The notes under the pieces were generated by a model that was given only the letters and a program-made list of their open reading frames with translations, ran no database searches and was not told the origin of the DNA. Positions 20,085-31,008 of a stretch of DNA of 64,000 nucleotides are shown one piece after another. The translations under genes and the position numbers were made by a program. Source of the DNA: Rhypophila decipiens (taxonomy: Eukaryota > Ascomycota > Sordariomycetes > Sordariales > Naviculisporaceae); assembly GCA_033297075.1 (NCBI GenBank), contig MU858204.1, positions 1 through 64,000 on the forward strand, read 5' to 3'. How positions within the stretch are numbered: the first letter of the stretch is position 1; each line of letters begins with the position of its first letter.

Positions 20085-22094
20085 GTTGACGGCTACAGAG
20101 AGAAGGAAGTAGGCAGGTAGAAGGGAGACAGCAAAGCTGGTGACACAACTGGGTCTGGTCAGGATTTATCAGAAACTCCTAATTGATCCCGCCTGAAAGG
20201 AGCTCAACAGATTGGTCATACTCGACACAGCAGGGGCGGTATTATTCGACACTTAAGATGCCCATAGCTTCGGGTAGTCTCTGCTCGTTTTACTTGGCAC
20301 TGGACCAACATAGCTGGATGGTTGTGGGGCTTCCCTCGGCTTGCTCTGAGTGTTCTATGGAGAGACTGAACCCTACACTTTGCTCCCCCTTTCCATCATC
20401 ATGTGTCAGAGGCCTCTCGGACAGTTTTGATACCACTACCCTTCCTGAATTCTTGAACAGAATTGGTCCAGACAGCAAGGTTCATCACCAAGACATTGTT
20501 CTAGTTCACGACGAGAACGACTCGATAGAGGCATAGGCTATCTAGTAAAGCCAATATTGGACCTTCTGTGTAGTAGTATGCCACCTTCTCGGGAGCTTCG
20601 GAGGGGCAGGAACAAGCAGATGCCCTCAAACGGCCCCGCATGTGCTGTTTAAGATTCGGGTTATCAGCAATCCAACAAAGATACTTTCAGAAGCAATGTC
20701 TACTGCCAGAAGAACCAAGCATAGTCGAGGTGGTGTTACCAGAGGCTTCTGGAGAAGCTGTTTTGGTCAACGTGCCCGTACGTATACAGGTCAGTACATG
20801 TGAAGCATGTCAAATGGGTGTGCCTTTGCGTAGTAGTCGTGAACGAATCACAACAAATGTAACCCAAAGAACCTGAACGAGTCGTTTAGGTACATTTTTC
20901 CACATCTCACACATGTCTACTTTTGGCTAACATCTTACGTTTGTCTACTTGTAGGTATCGAGACCAAGAACCAAGAAGGCATAATGCAACACTGGTGGTC
21001 AGCGAGTCCTGGAATCGAGGTGACACAATGTACATGTATGCATGCAAGTGCTACGGTAGTCGTAAAGCTCGGATTCGGTACGAATATACCATTCACATCA
21101 ACTTATTCGGTGAAACAGCCCTTCTAGAACTGGTTAGCTCGCTTCCAAAAGGCTGAATCTGGACTTCCTGGCTCGTGAAAAGGCCGCACCCCCGCCAAGA
21201 GCTGCGTGGAGGGTGTCGGCTGGTACCAATCAGGATAGAGAACCAGACACCACGAACGAACCGACGGGTTACTAGTGAAATCGGTGTACGTGTGGAGCGA
21301 GTACCGTGCCCCTGACTGACATAATCTACATACCAGAATCCTCGGACTTGGGATTAGGCGCCGAGGACATGTAGTTGTGTTTGGATGGAGATATGGGACT
21401 TCGTTTGCCGGTGAGTCTATTTCTTGGCTCGTGGAATTACTGGTTCAGCAGAAGATATCGATAATGGACATGCAGAAGGTGTGACAACTTCTCTGAGGAG
21501 GTGTTCTCGATTGCAGTCTAGGTTCATCTTTCCACCGAGTTGGGATATGGATCCGGAGCCTATGCATCCTGATCATGCCTAAGGTACCTAGGTTGCTACT
21601 AACTATGTAGGTCTGGCGGCAATGACAGTCTAAATCCTTTACGAGGCTTTGGGGGGGGGAGGAGCTTGGGGTCCGGGCCGATTGACTTCGATGCTGACTG
21701 CATGAGTTCCCGTGGGGTAGTAACTAGAAAGCCAATATTCTGGAAAGGATCATGGGACTGTGATAAGCATATGTCCTAAATCCGTTAGTGTAATTTCCTC
21801 CCGAATCTAGTTGTCAAGGAGATTACAATCGTGAACAAGCCGGCATGGCGGTGATGGAGGACAATCAAGGATTGGACACCATGTGTATGTATCTGCATCT
21901 TGACCATCACTCTCTTGATAGCCGCTGATTCCAGCTTTATGTGTCTTGCAAATCACACCCTGAATGATATCCAGATACATATTTCTCTCAGTTTGCTCCA
22001 TCCCCAGACATCACAGTCTCTCAACTCATTCTCTACACACTCTACTTGTTCAAATCTGCCTGTGTCTCGGTCCCAGCTTGCTTCATCCCACACC
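20085..22094. other. 2-kb divergent intergenic region
   Basis: Lies between the divergently transcribed P450 and 3-beta-HSD-like genes and holds both promoters. The frames at 20183-20536, 20640-20876 and 20923-21156 have no domain and unconvincing composition. A G9 run sits at about 21651-21659. No RNA gene or transposon recognised. Confidence 0.45.
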
Positions 22095-23273
22095 ATGTCT
22101 TCAGACACCGAGTCCGTGTGCCTAGGCAACGTCCTGGTAGTCGGCGGCTGCGGCTTCCTAGGGCACCACATCGTCAAGCAACTCCTCTCTCTACCCTATC
22201 CCTCCCAAATCACCTCGGTAACCGTCATGTCCCGCAACCCAACCAAGAACCTCCTCGCCTCTCTCTCCCAATCCGCCGGAATCCCCCTATCCTACCAACA
22301 AGGCGACATCACATCCCCCCAAGACGTCTCGCGAATCGTCAACCTCTGCCGTCCAAAGACAGTAATCAACTCTGCCTCCCCAGTAGCCTACCTAGACCAC
22401 CTCCACGCGCCAGACTACGAAAAGGTCAACGTCCAGGGCAACAAGCACCTCTTGTCCTCCTCAGCGTCCATCGGCACAGTAAAGTCCTACATCTACACCT
22501 CTTCAGCGCCCATCATCGCCGGCTCCGGGGGCTCCTACAACCAAGCAGACGAGACCCACCAGACCCTAGCCGACCTTCCCCCCTCGCGGCATCACGACCC
22601 CTACCACCTAGCCAAAGCCCGCGGCGACGCTCTCGTCCTGCGCGCCAACAATGCCCCCTTTCCAACCTGCACCATCCGCCCAACAGCAATGTACGGCGTA
22701 GGCGATAACCAAATGATCCTCAACCTCCTCACCGTCTTCCGCCAGCACCAACAAACCGTCTACCTAGGCAGCAACACAGCCCTCATGGACAGCGTGCACG
22801 TCTCGTCCGTGGCACGCGCGCACATCCTAGCCGCACAATCCCTCCTCTCCCCCTCAAGCATCACCCGACAAAAAGCCTCAGGCCAGGCCTTCAACATAAC
22901 AGACAACGCCCCCCTCCCCCCGTGGACCTTCTTCCGTCTATTCTGGTACGCAATGGGGGATACCACGCCTCTCTCCAAAATCTGGACAATACCCGATTGG
23001 ATCGTCCTCGGAATGGCCGACATTGCCGAATGGATCACCTGGCTCACTTCGCTGGGTAAATACCGCCCTAAACTGCTCGTCAAAGAGCGCATCGAGTTTT
23101 TGGTCTATACAAGGACGTATAACATCCAAAAAGCACGCGAGAGGCTCGGTTTCGAGCCCGAGAGTGATGTTAATGGCGCTATTCGGCAGGCTGTGGAGTG
23201 GGCTTTGGCCGAGTGGCCTGAGAGCACCGCTGATGGGGGGACTATCGTGAGTGAGGAGAAGAAGATGAAGTAG
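22095..23273 (+). CDS. 3-beta-hydroxysteroid dehydrogenase/sterol C-3 dehydrogenase-like extended SDR
   Basis: Single exon, 392 residues from ATG 22095 (CACCATGTCT context). The frame is open further upstream but the Rossmann start follows this ATG directly. NVLVVGGCGFLGHHIVKQLL holds the GxxGxxG NAD(P)-binding loop (17-23). VINSASPVAYLDH follows the third strand. The active-site pair is Tyr170-x-x-x-Lys174 (DPYHLAKARGD), followed by CTIRPTAMYGVGDNQMI, as in 3-beta-HSD/isomerase and Erg26-type sterol-4-alpha-carboxylate 3-dehydrogenases. It likely oxidises a 3-hydroxyl on a sterol or triterpenoid. A hydrophobic stretch near 300-335 (WTIPDWIVLGMADIAEWITW) suggests membrane association. The coding strand is unusually C-rich (CTC, CCC). 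It diverges from the P450 on its left, which fits a shared terpenoid pathway, but this is only inference. Confidence 0.85.
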   Translation: MSSDTESVCLGNVLVVGGCGFLGHHIVKQLLSLPYPSQITSVTVMSRNPTKNLLASLSQSAGIPLSYQQGDITSPQDVSRIVNLCRPKTVINSASPVAYLDHLHAPDYEKVNVQGNKHLLSSSASIGTVKSYIYTSSAPIIAGSGGSYNQADETHQTLADLPPSRHHDPYHLAKARGDALVLRANNAPFPTCTIRPTAMYGVGDNQMILNLLTVFRQHQQTVYLGSNTALMDSVHVSSVARAHILAAQSLLSPSSITRQKASGQAFNITDNAPLPPWTFFRLFWYAMGDTTPLSKIWTIPDWIVLGMADIAEWITWLTSLGKYRPKLLVKERIEFLVYTRTYNIQKARERLGFEPESDVNGAIRQAVEWALAEWPESTADGGTIVSEEKKMK

Positions 23274-24112
23274 GATCAGATAGATCCCCGCCTGGCTTTG
23301 TTACTCTGTGAAGCGTTTTTCTTTTTTCTTGTTGTCTGATACGTGCTAGCTTAACCAAGTGATAGTATGGAGCCAAATAACGCACGATGTTGTAAAGAAG
23401 ACTCTGACCATCTCGATATGACTGATCCCTTGCGCTGTTGGCTTAGTTACGAGAGCAGGGTGGGAAAATCTCCATAATGTTATATGATCATGCCAAGTAT
23501 CATGTACACTCTACTCTCATAATGCTGAACGATGATGTGATTGATGTCAAATGATGCAGTCTCAAAAACAATAACCATGGAATAGAAAGTCCTGTTAACG
23601 GAAACCAGAATATGATTCGCTACATGTAATGGTGATGGAACAATAAAGAAAAAGAGAAGAATAGAGAGAAGAGTTGAAAACAAAGAACCTCCAGCCCAGT
23701 GGGACAAGCCACCCGAACCGATTTGAACCATCCGCCACATCTGCCCCAATGATTATATGAAATGAATCCTCTCATGACAGCCCAAACCCTTACACCAAAT
23801 AACCCCAACAATCAAGGTATCTAAACCATGTAGTCTGCCCATGATGATATGACCCCCCTCGTGTCACTCCACTCAGAAGATGATGAACATGTCGTGCAGT
23901 AAAAGGCCCCAAAATCCTCGTACCCATTGTCCTTGCTGGTGTCTTCACTCAATGACCAGCCTGGAAAGATCAGGGGGGCTGCCTATCGGCGTTGTGGTTA
24001 CTTCTCTCTGTTTTGCTGTCACTTTGGCCTCCGCGACAACATCATGAGAAATCGCATCTCGTATGGCACGGCTGCCTGCTTCCTCACCACTAGCTCCGTC
24101 GCCGGTAACGCT
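23274..24112. other. Intergenic, convergent 3' flanks
   Basis: 839 nt between the 3' ends of the dehydrogenase and srk1. AT-rich, no credible ORF. A frame at 23927-24478 mainly shadows the srk1 tail. Confidence 0.5.
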
Positions 24113-26580
24113 CTACGCAACCCTGGCGGTAGCAGCAGCAGGAGGAGTGGCTCCTTGCTTACCACGTCGTCCCAGCAATGTCGCTCCGTCAAGATTCAGC
24201 TCAAACGCGCCCTTCTGCTTGTTGCGCTCTCGGACCTGCTGTCTGGCAGCCGCCGTCACCGCTGCAGAGTGCTGCCCATAGCCTCTAGCTTGGGGTTGCG
24301 TCTCGGCAGCAGGCGGCGGGTGCGCTCTACGCTGGGGATCCCGACCGCGCTGTTGCTCTGGCTGTTGCTGTTGGTCCTTGATGTGTGCGTCTTTCATGCT
24401 CTGCTCCAGCTGTTGTGTGCTTCCAGCATCCTTCATCTGCTCGTCTTCGTCCTCGTCAGACTCCTGCAGCCCGACTAACCGAGAAACGCCAGCCTTGCCG
24501 CCGATCTGCTTCCGTCGTCTGCCCTCCTCTTCCTGCCGGTGGACAGCATATCCGACATCAAAGACCTCGCGAAGGTTGACGGCCCCCGGAGATCGGAAGT
24601 CATAACGCTTGTCACCATCCACAAATTTGGACGAGTCGAATGCGCGCAAGCTGCCATCGGCCGACACGTTCTTCCTCTCCTCCCGAGGGGTCGGGCCGGA
24701 GCCCCGGACCCAAGGGTGAGCGAGAAAGTCTTTGATCGTGTAGCGCTTCTCGGGGTCGACGCAAAGCAGGTGCGAGATCAAGTCCTGCGCCGACTTGCTG
24801 ATGTCATCCCACCATGGAGACAGGAAAGTGTATTGACCCTTGGCAACCTTTTCGGTGAGCACTTCAATGCTCTCGTCGTAAAATGGCGGGAAACCGCAGA
24901 GAAGCGTGTACAAAACACAACCCAGGGCCCACATGTCTACCGACTTGGAGTAGCGCTCATCCTTGACGATCTCGGGTGCTGTATACCCGACGGTACCGCA
25001 GGGCGTCATGGTCTGCGTGTCCCAGACTACCTTGGACAGACCAAAATCCGCGATCTTGATCTGGCCAATGCCGCCTCCACCCACACCTTTGATGAACTCG
25101 CCCTCGTCCACTTTGTCCTCGTCACCTGGCTGTTTTGGCTTGGGGTGCTTGGAGGGAACTATGGGGATGGGGCTGAACAGAATATTCTCTGGTTTGATGT
25201 CACTGTGTCCTGACTGTCAGCCAACCAGCCGTTTGCGAGATAACTGGCATCTTGGACTTACCGATGAACAACACCTGTCACTTCATGCAAATACTCGAGT
25301 GCCGTCGCCACCTGCGTGATGACATGCCTGGACAGCTCCTCGCTAAAGTAGGTCAGACGCACAATTTGGTGAAACAGTTCTCCTCCAGGAGCCAGCTCGA
25401 GGATGATGTAGTAGTACTGCCGGGACTCGGAAAAGTCGATGAGCTTGACGATGTTGGGGTGGTCCAGTTGTTTCATGATTTGTACTTCTTTCAGGATATT
25501 AGCCCGCTAGTGTTGGTTAGCATGTTGCTGTTGAAGTCGTGAAGCCAAGCGCAAGATCGCAGAAAACGGGCGCTTGACCCGCTGGCCAGATTTGTCGATG
25601 CATCGTGCCGGCGCCATTGCTTGGAGCGATCTTTGCTCCTGGCTGGAGGGAATAAAAAGACAACAGGATAGGAAAAGATATTTCTCGCACCTCTGCAGCC
25701 TTGGGGGCTTTTGGTTTAAAGTCCGGATGGAGATGGTTGGCGCCCTGGACAAGTCCCGGCGTTGGTAAAAAGAAAAAAAAAACAAAAACTTCAAGAAAAC
25801 ACGCAAGCAAATACGACGCCAGGGAAAAGGAGGTGGGCGAACAAAAGAAGCAAAGGCCGGGTCCTCCTAGAATATTCACGTACCTGCATGTTGTTCATCT
25901 CGAACTTGCGCACCACCTTTATCGCAACCTGGCCGATCTTACCCTCCAGATCTCGCGCTCTGTAGACGTTGCTAAAGGCGCCGTCGCCCATCTTCTCTAG
26001 GAGCTCCCACCGCTCCAAACCGGGGTACTTGGGAAACTTATTCCTCCTCTCGTTCTCCTCGGCGACGAGCTTCGCAATGTTGTCGTCGGGCACTCGCTTG
26101 GATTTGGATTTGCTCGACACGCCCTGCTGAGCTTCGGCGTGGTGGGCTGCGGCATTATTGCCCTGGACAGCACGGTGATGGCCGTCTACAGCAGCCGCTG
26201 AGTAGCCATCTGGCTGAGGGACCTTGGCCATGGGAGCTGTGCCGTTGTCAGGCTCCGAGATTCCGATCGCGTTGTTCTTGGGTGCAGATTGATGGTGATG
26301 CGGGGGCGAGTCGTCGAGGTTCGCGACACGGGCTTGCTTTCCTGTACGAGTGTCCATCGATGTCAGTATCACGAGCCAGGAACAAAAGAACAAGTGGGTC
26401 GTTGGTGGTGACAGTCGCTGTCGCAGATGATGCTCCAAGTCATACCGAGAGCTGGTAGACAAACGGTCGCACTTGGCGATAGTCACACTTGATCACCCGC
26501 GACGGCCCGGGAATGAGACAGCGGGGAGGGAACAACGTACCATGTCGGATGAAATTCTTGAGTTGCTGTATCGTCGACAT
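24113..26580 (-). CDS. srk1: Serine/threonine protein kinase, Srk1/Rck2 type (MAPK-activated, CaMK group)
   Basis: Four exons: 26580-26541, 26341-25884, 25506-25262 and 25202-24113, giving 610 residues. The tiny first exon encodes MSTIQQLKNFIRHG and joins KQARVANLDD, the conserved N-terminus of filamentous-fungal Srk1 homologues. The kinase domain starts WELLEKMGDGAFSNVYRARD. Key residues are Lys155 (VAIKVVRK), HRD Asp249 (VVHRDIKPENILF) and DFG Asp300 (KIADFGLSKV), followed by TPCGTVGYTAPE. The long insert between HRD and DFG is typical of Rck/Srk kinases. The C-terminus is Gln/Pro-rich and ends with GAFELNLDGATLLGRRG, a conserved patch in this family. Srk1/Rck2 acts downstream of the Hog1/Sty1 stress MAPK, controlling translation and cell-cycle progression. 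Introns are 199, 377 and 59 nt, and the second is long for this genome. Confidence 0.92.
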
Positions 26581-28251
26581 GTTGGGCGATGGTATTTCGG
26601 TCGACTTCAGGCTGCGCTTTGTAGTGCTTTTGTTCGGGATGACGGATGGCGGGCAGCGACCGGTCTAAAGGCCCGAAGAGATGGATGGAATGCGCAGGGT
26701 GCACTTCGGCTGTCGACAGAAATGCCGGGATGCTTAGAATCAATGACGGCTACCGTTTGCTGCTTCACTTTCGATGTGCTCTCGGGAAATTACCAAGCAG
26801 AATGTAAACTCAGCGGGGCGGGAAGTACGATATTTAGATGTCGTCAGCGGTTAACCTTTCCAGACCGAGTGACGTTATCGTGGCTGTTGCGGGGTAGATT
26901 TTTGGCTGTTGGGAGATCTGGTGCTCGTTTTGCGGGGGATTACTAAGAGAAAAAAGTCCGTGTTTCAGCAACTGAAGTCTGGGGGAACGTGAAAAGTATC
27001 CGTGGTGAGCAGGTAAATGGGTTAAAAGAGAAAGGATTGAAGAGGTAGTCGTACCAGTCGCAGAAAAAGAAGGCCGGGTTAAGAGTCAGGTTTGGTTACA
27101 CTGCCCCGTTCCAGTTCAGGTCCTGTAACTGCAAGGTGTTCGAAGCAAGGCACGGGAGACGGCTTTATGCAGGGTGAGAAGATAACAGATATTTTCCCTC
27201 TGCTTTGCTGATAAAAAGGGTAAATATTGAAATATGTCAGCATGGGAACCGAAAAGTATGCGTCAGTTCTGTCTCGCTGCTATCTATAACGCAAAGGACT
27301 GCGCAAACCGTCACATACGTCGTTTCAATCCCACCAGAGGGCCGCTTTCATCATCGCTTTCATCATTGGGCAAATCAAGCTGAAGAAAGACAACATAAGA
27401 GGGCCTGTCAAGCTACGCCACAAATGCCCCTTACCAGTCGTAGACCGAAGACACAAGAGAGTGACAAAGACGCCGAAAAGCAACTGCACTTGCAAGCAAG
27501 CAATCAGCGCCCCGAAAGAAACGAAGAATACTGACTTACTGAGAGAGGATACTGGATCTTGTTGCCCGTCCTGCAATGAAGCTCCAAATTCTTGTTTTCC
27601 CACGTTCTCACGATTATTTTGTAGACGAATCTGTTTTTGCGCCGTTCTTTCAGAACCGATCCGGTCCAGAAATCCACTTGATCTCTGCATCAAGAGAAAC
27701 CCAAATCGGTGGGAGGGGAGGAGGAAGACCCTCCATTATGACGTAGTGTGTAGCGTCATTCCGGTTGGTAACTGGCTAGTGCGGCAATGCGGCACGGCTT
27801 GGTTCCCACTTTTATCACCCCACAAGCGGGAAGGTGCCCCTTGGCGTGGCCGTCACTGATCTTTGTTCAACAGAGTGGGGCGCTTCATATTCCCTTCAGT
27901 TGTCATTTCATGGCATTTGACTTTTCCAGTCGTCGTCGATTTCCATTGTGCAGCTTTTGAGTCAGAAATCGACGCTATTCACAACACTGTGCTTCGTGAG
28001 AATCAGAATCCCAAGGCGATGTCCTCAGTCAGTGGTGGAGAAAAGTGGTCAGATGAGGCCCCAACAAGAAGACCCTGACCGTCAGGCGTCAGCCCAAAAC
28101 CGGGATTCAGAGAATCTGACTTGGCAGTTCTCTCGGTATTTATGGTCACGATGCCGATTCCTCTTTCGGCTTGTACTGTGGGAACGAAAGCGAGTGCCAA
28201 ACATGACAGACGACCGTATTCGCGATCGGCATAATGACGGACCTGGGCGTA
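26581..28251. other. Intergenic, 5' flank of srk1
   Basis: Promoter and leader of srk1 plus about 1 kb of sequence with only chance ORFs (for example 27205-27534 and 27461-27859, no domain). No repeat recognised before the MITE duplication at 28252. Confidence 0.45.
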
Positions 28252-28259
28252 TTCAACAA

Positions 28260-28648
28260 GAGAATTCATACGTACACAACCGCTTTTTCATACGTACACA
28301 ACAATCTGGACCGGCCAAGTGCCTGGCGGCTGACCTTTTTGTGACCCACTTTTCCGTACAAAAAAGTCGTTTTTCGGGGTCAACACCCATAACCACTTGC
28401 TCGCAAACACAACACTAAATTGAACACATCACCGTCAATTGAACACATTGCCATCAATTGAACATATCGTCAATTGAACACATCGCTATTAGGTGTAGTT
28501 ACGCCAGTGTAGTGGTGGTTTTGGCTTGATTGCTAGGACCCATGAAAGGGTGGCTTATTGTAGGAGAAAAGGCTATTTTTTCTTGCCGGCTGCCATGCGG
28601 GGAATGTTGTGTACGTATGAAAAAGTGGTTGTGTATGTATGAATTCTC
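28260..28648. mobile_element. MITE (non-autonomous DNA transposon), 389 bp, 43-bp inverted repeats
   Basis: The left end 28260-28302 (GAGAATTCATACGTACACAA, then CCGCTTTTTC, then ATACGTACACAAC) is matched in reverse complement by the right end 28606-28648 with only two mismatches over 43 bp. Both mismatches are CpG to TpG on the plus strand at the right end. Each repeat itself contains CATACGTACACAAC twice. The element is flanked by TTCAACAA (28252-28259) and ATCAACAA (28649-28656), a 7/8 match that fits an 8-bp target duplication as made by hAT-type transposases. The inside is non-coding. I can assign a superfamily only from the duplication length, since the termini do not show the common CAG start. 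Confidence 0.8.
28417..28488. repeat. Short tandem repeat inside the MITE
   Basis: Four copies of a (TC)AATTGAACACAT(C/T)(A/G)CC unit, 16-20 nt each, in slightly different lengths. Subterminal repeats of this kind in MITEs can be transposase-binding sites, but a neutral minisatellite is equally possible. Confidence 0.7.
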
Positions 28649-28758
28649 ATCAACAAGGACTCGTTTTGCACGTTACCGAGCCGGGCCGAAACATCAAAAA
28701 GAATATCAGCTCCTCACGAAACATCGATCATTCTTTGTTCCTGACATCACAGGCCAAA

Positions 28759-28953
28759 ATGTCATTTATTTTCTTCACTCTTTCGAGTCTTGGCGCGCTG
28801 CAGGTCGAAGGGTCTGGACCTCTGCTCCGTCTCCCCGCCCACACCCAGCAATGCCCTGAGGCCCTGGATGCCCCGCGATTTGAGGCTTATGATGCTGAAA
28901 GCGCCGCTGACGTCACAAATAAGCGCCGCTCCCGCTGGAAAGTTCATCGCTGA
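28759..28953 (+). CDS. Possible small peptide gene (64 aa), unverified
   Basis: ATG in good context (CAAAATGTCA). The protein begins MSFIFFTLSSLGALQVEGSG, which could be a short signal peptide, and ends with a basic stretch NKRRSRWKVHR containing KR, a Kex2-type site. No family recognised. It starts 110 bp after the MITE. The frame is short enough to be chance, and the whole stretch to 29040 is otherwise non-coding. Confidence 0.22.
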   Translation: MSFIFFTLSSLGALQVEGSGPLLRLPAHTQQCPEALDAPRFEAYDAESAADVTNKRRSRWKVHR

Positions 28954-29906
28954 CAAACAACACAAGTCTCATATCGTGAACTTCCCCTATCGGAAATTTC
29001 CACAGCGTCATGACAGCAGTGACACTTCGGCACCTTTTAACAAATGAAAAATTGGCCAATTAGAATTGACTCCTCACCCCATGTCTGCTCGGACTGCAGG
29101 CATTACAGCTCGTTGATCATGATGGCATCTTGCATGAGGGCACGCCGGCACGGATCATCTCAATGTTGATGCAATGATGATCCTATCATCAACTTTAGCC
29201 AATGATGTGGTCGATTCAAGATATAGCTGGCTGATATTATTCCATATCTCCTTCCAGTGTCGAGTCGGGTCGACATCAAACGGAAGAACGAAAGCCATGG
29301 CCTGGCGTACCTCGGTGGAGTACTGAAGTCAGTATATATGTACTCGTCGTTGCACAAAGCCACAAACCACGGTCGCTTTGGTGACCGGCGGCATGTTTAC
29401 TTTCCCCTTTTCCTTTTTTCTCAGTCTCGGTCCATTCACGATCTGAACTCCGTGCACGTGTTGATTACACTTGCATTCTTGGGCCCAGCCTCACAAGCAT
29501 TATGGTAGCAACTGTCTCCTTTTCACTCAAATACGAACACGACGCACTTCGCCGTCTATCCTAGCCTATTTGGAGAGTAGCCCACTCATAGGAAACCGCC
29601 GGTGGTGGAGAAATCCGGGGGGAGCGTGCAGCTCTAGAACCCTTGAACCCCTAAAAATACGGCACCGGTACGGTGGTGTGACACAGGATCAGTTCATCAG
29701 TCCACTTGATGGTCTTGTGGTTTTGTAAATATTTACTAGGATCTACAGATTGTCGTATATATAAAACAACTAGGAATTAGGCAATCGTTGTATTCTTGAC
29801 CACTGTTCATCATTTATCATTATCTCTTGACAAACTATAACAACAAGACACTGCCTAGGAAAAAGAAGGCAAACAAGAGCTACACAACAACAACAAAACC
29901 CAAAAA
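28954..29906. other. Intergenic, promoter of the SDR gene
   Basis: No credible ORF. A TATA-like TATATATAAAA lies at 29756-29766, about 140 bp before the ATG at 29907, and the leader is A-rich (CAACAACAAAACCCAAAAA), which fits an efficiently started mRNA. Confidence 0.5.
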
Positions 29907-30797
29907 ATGTCAGCATCAATCCCCCGCCAAGTCCTAGCCATAATCGGCACAGGCGGAATGGGCCTAGCAACAGCGCGCCGCCTCGCAGCAGGACGAACAA
30001 TCTTCCTAGCAGACGCATCAGAATCCAACCTCGCCCTCGCAGCGCAATCCCTCAAATCAGACGGCCACTCGCACATTCACACCCAAGTCGTCGACGTGGC
30101 AGATTACGAATCTGTCAGGAAATTTGCCTCTGCATCGGCGGGGAATTCACCGCATGGAGTTGTCGAGACGGTGGTGCACACCGCTGGCTTGTCTCCTGCC
30201 ATGGCCCCTGCGAATCGGATACTGCAGGTCGATCTGCTGGGTACGGTGAATGTGATTGAGGCATTTGAGGAGTTTGTCGGCGTGGGCAGCTCGGTTACTT
30301 GTATTGCTTCTATTGCCCGGTTTGGAGCGACTGGACTGTTAACGCCAGAGATGGAAGCTTTCTTTGGGAATGCGAAAAGGGAAGAGTTGGATACCTTGAG
30401 TGAAGGTGTGGGAGAGGGGATCAAGAAATTGGTGGGCGAGAATCCCGCGCTGGCGTATAGTGTCAGTAAGGCGGCGAATATTCTGAGAGTACAGGCCGCG
30501 GCACGGAGGTACGCTGAACGCGGGGCCAGGATAAATAGTGTCAGTCCGGGGGTTATTCTGACGGAGATGGTACGGAAGGAGATGGCTGGACCGAGTAGAG
30601 CTGCTATTCAGGGCATGATTGATGGTATGCCTATGAAGAGGGGCGGCGCGGCGGATGAGATTGCTGCTGCTGTTGCGTTTTTGGCTAGCAGAGATGCGAG
30701 TTATGTTACTGGCGCGGACTTGGTTGTTGATGGTGGCTTTACTGCTGGTAGTCAGGGGGCGATGAGCCAGGCTATGAATGGGCAGGGGAAGGAGTAG
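29907..30797 (+). CDS. Short-chain dehydrogenase/reductase (classical SDR)
   Basis: Single exon, 296 residues. The NAD(P)-binding motif is VLAIIGTGGMGLATARRLAA (TGxxxGxG variant GTGGMG, residues 13-18). FLADASESNL follows the second strand, its acidic Asp suggesting NAD(H) preference. Catalytic residues are Ser in TCIASIARFG, Tyr184 and Lys188 (LAYSVSKAANIL). INSVSPGVILTEM and DASYVTGADLVVDGGFTAG complete the fold. The insert between the Ser and Tyr (GLLTPEMEAFFGNAKREELD and on) is long. The substrate cannot be told. The neighbouring spherulin gene is convergent and unrelated. Confidence 0.9.
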   Translation: MSASIPRQVLAIIGTGGMGLATARRLAAGRTIFLADASESNLALAAQSLKSDGHSHIHTQVVDVADYESVRKFASASAGNSPHGVVETVVHTAGLSPAMAPANRILQVDLLGTVNVIEAFEEFVGVGSSVTCIASIARFGATGLLTPEMEAFFGNAKREELDTLSEGVGEGIKKLVGENPALAYSVSKAANILRVQAAARRYAERGARINSVSPGVILTEMVRKEMAGPSRAAIQGMIDGMPMKRGGAADEIAAAVAFLASRDASYVTGADLVVDGGFTAGSQGAMSQAMNGQGKE

Positions 30798-31008
30798 CAC
30801 TGCGATACGGTGTTGGAATGATGATTGAATCTTACTTGGACTTTATTCTTTACGGGAAAATAGCATTGGCATATATGAGCAAAACTAACGAGTGTCCTTA
30901 TTATAGTCAATAAACAAAAGGAAGAACAGTAAATACACTTAGAACTCAAACCAGCTGACAGTAAAACACCTCTCCCTCAGACAAAGCCTGACAAATCCAA
31001 TTTCTTCT

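Noticed and set aside
24539..25213. 224-codon plus-strand ORF
   Set aside because: Antisense of the srk1 kinase exon, no domain of its own.
28260..28488. Repeats considered as a CRISPR-like or centromeric array
   Set aside because: Eukaryotic context, unit lengths vary and they lie between the MITE's inverted ends.
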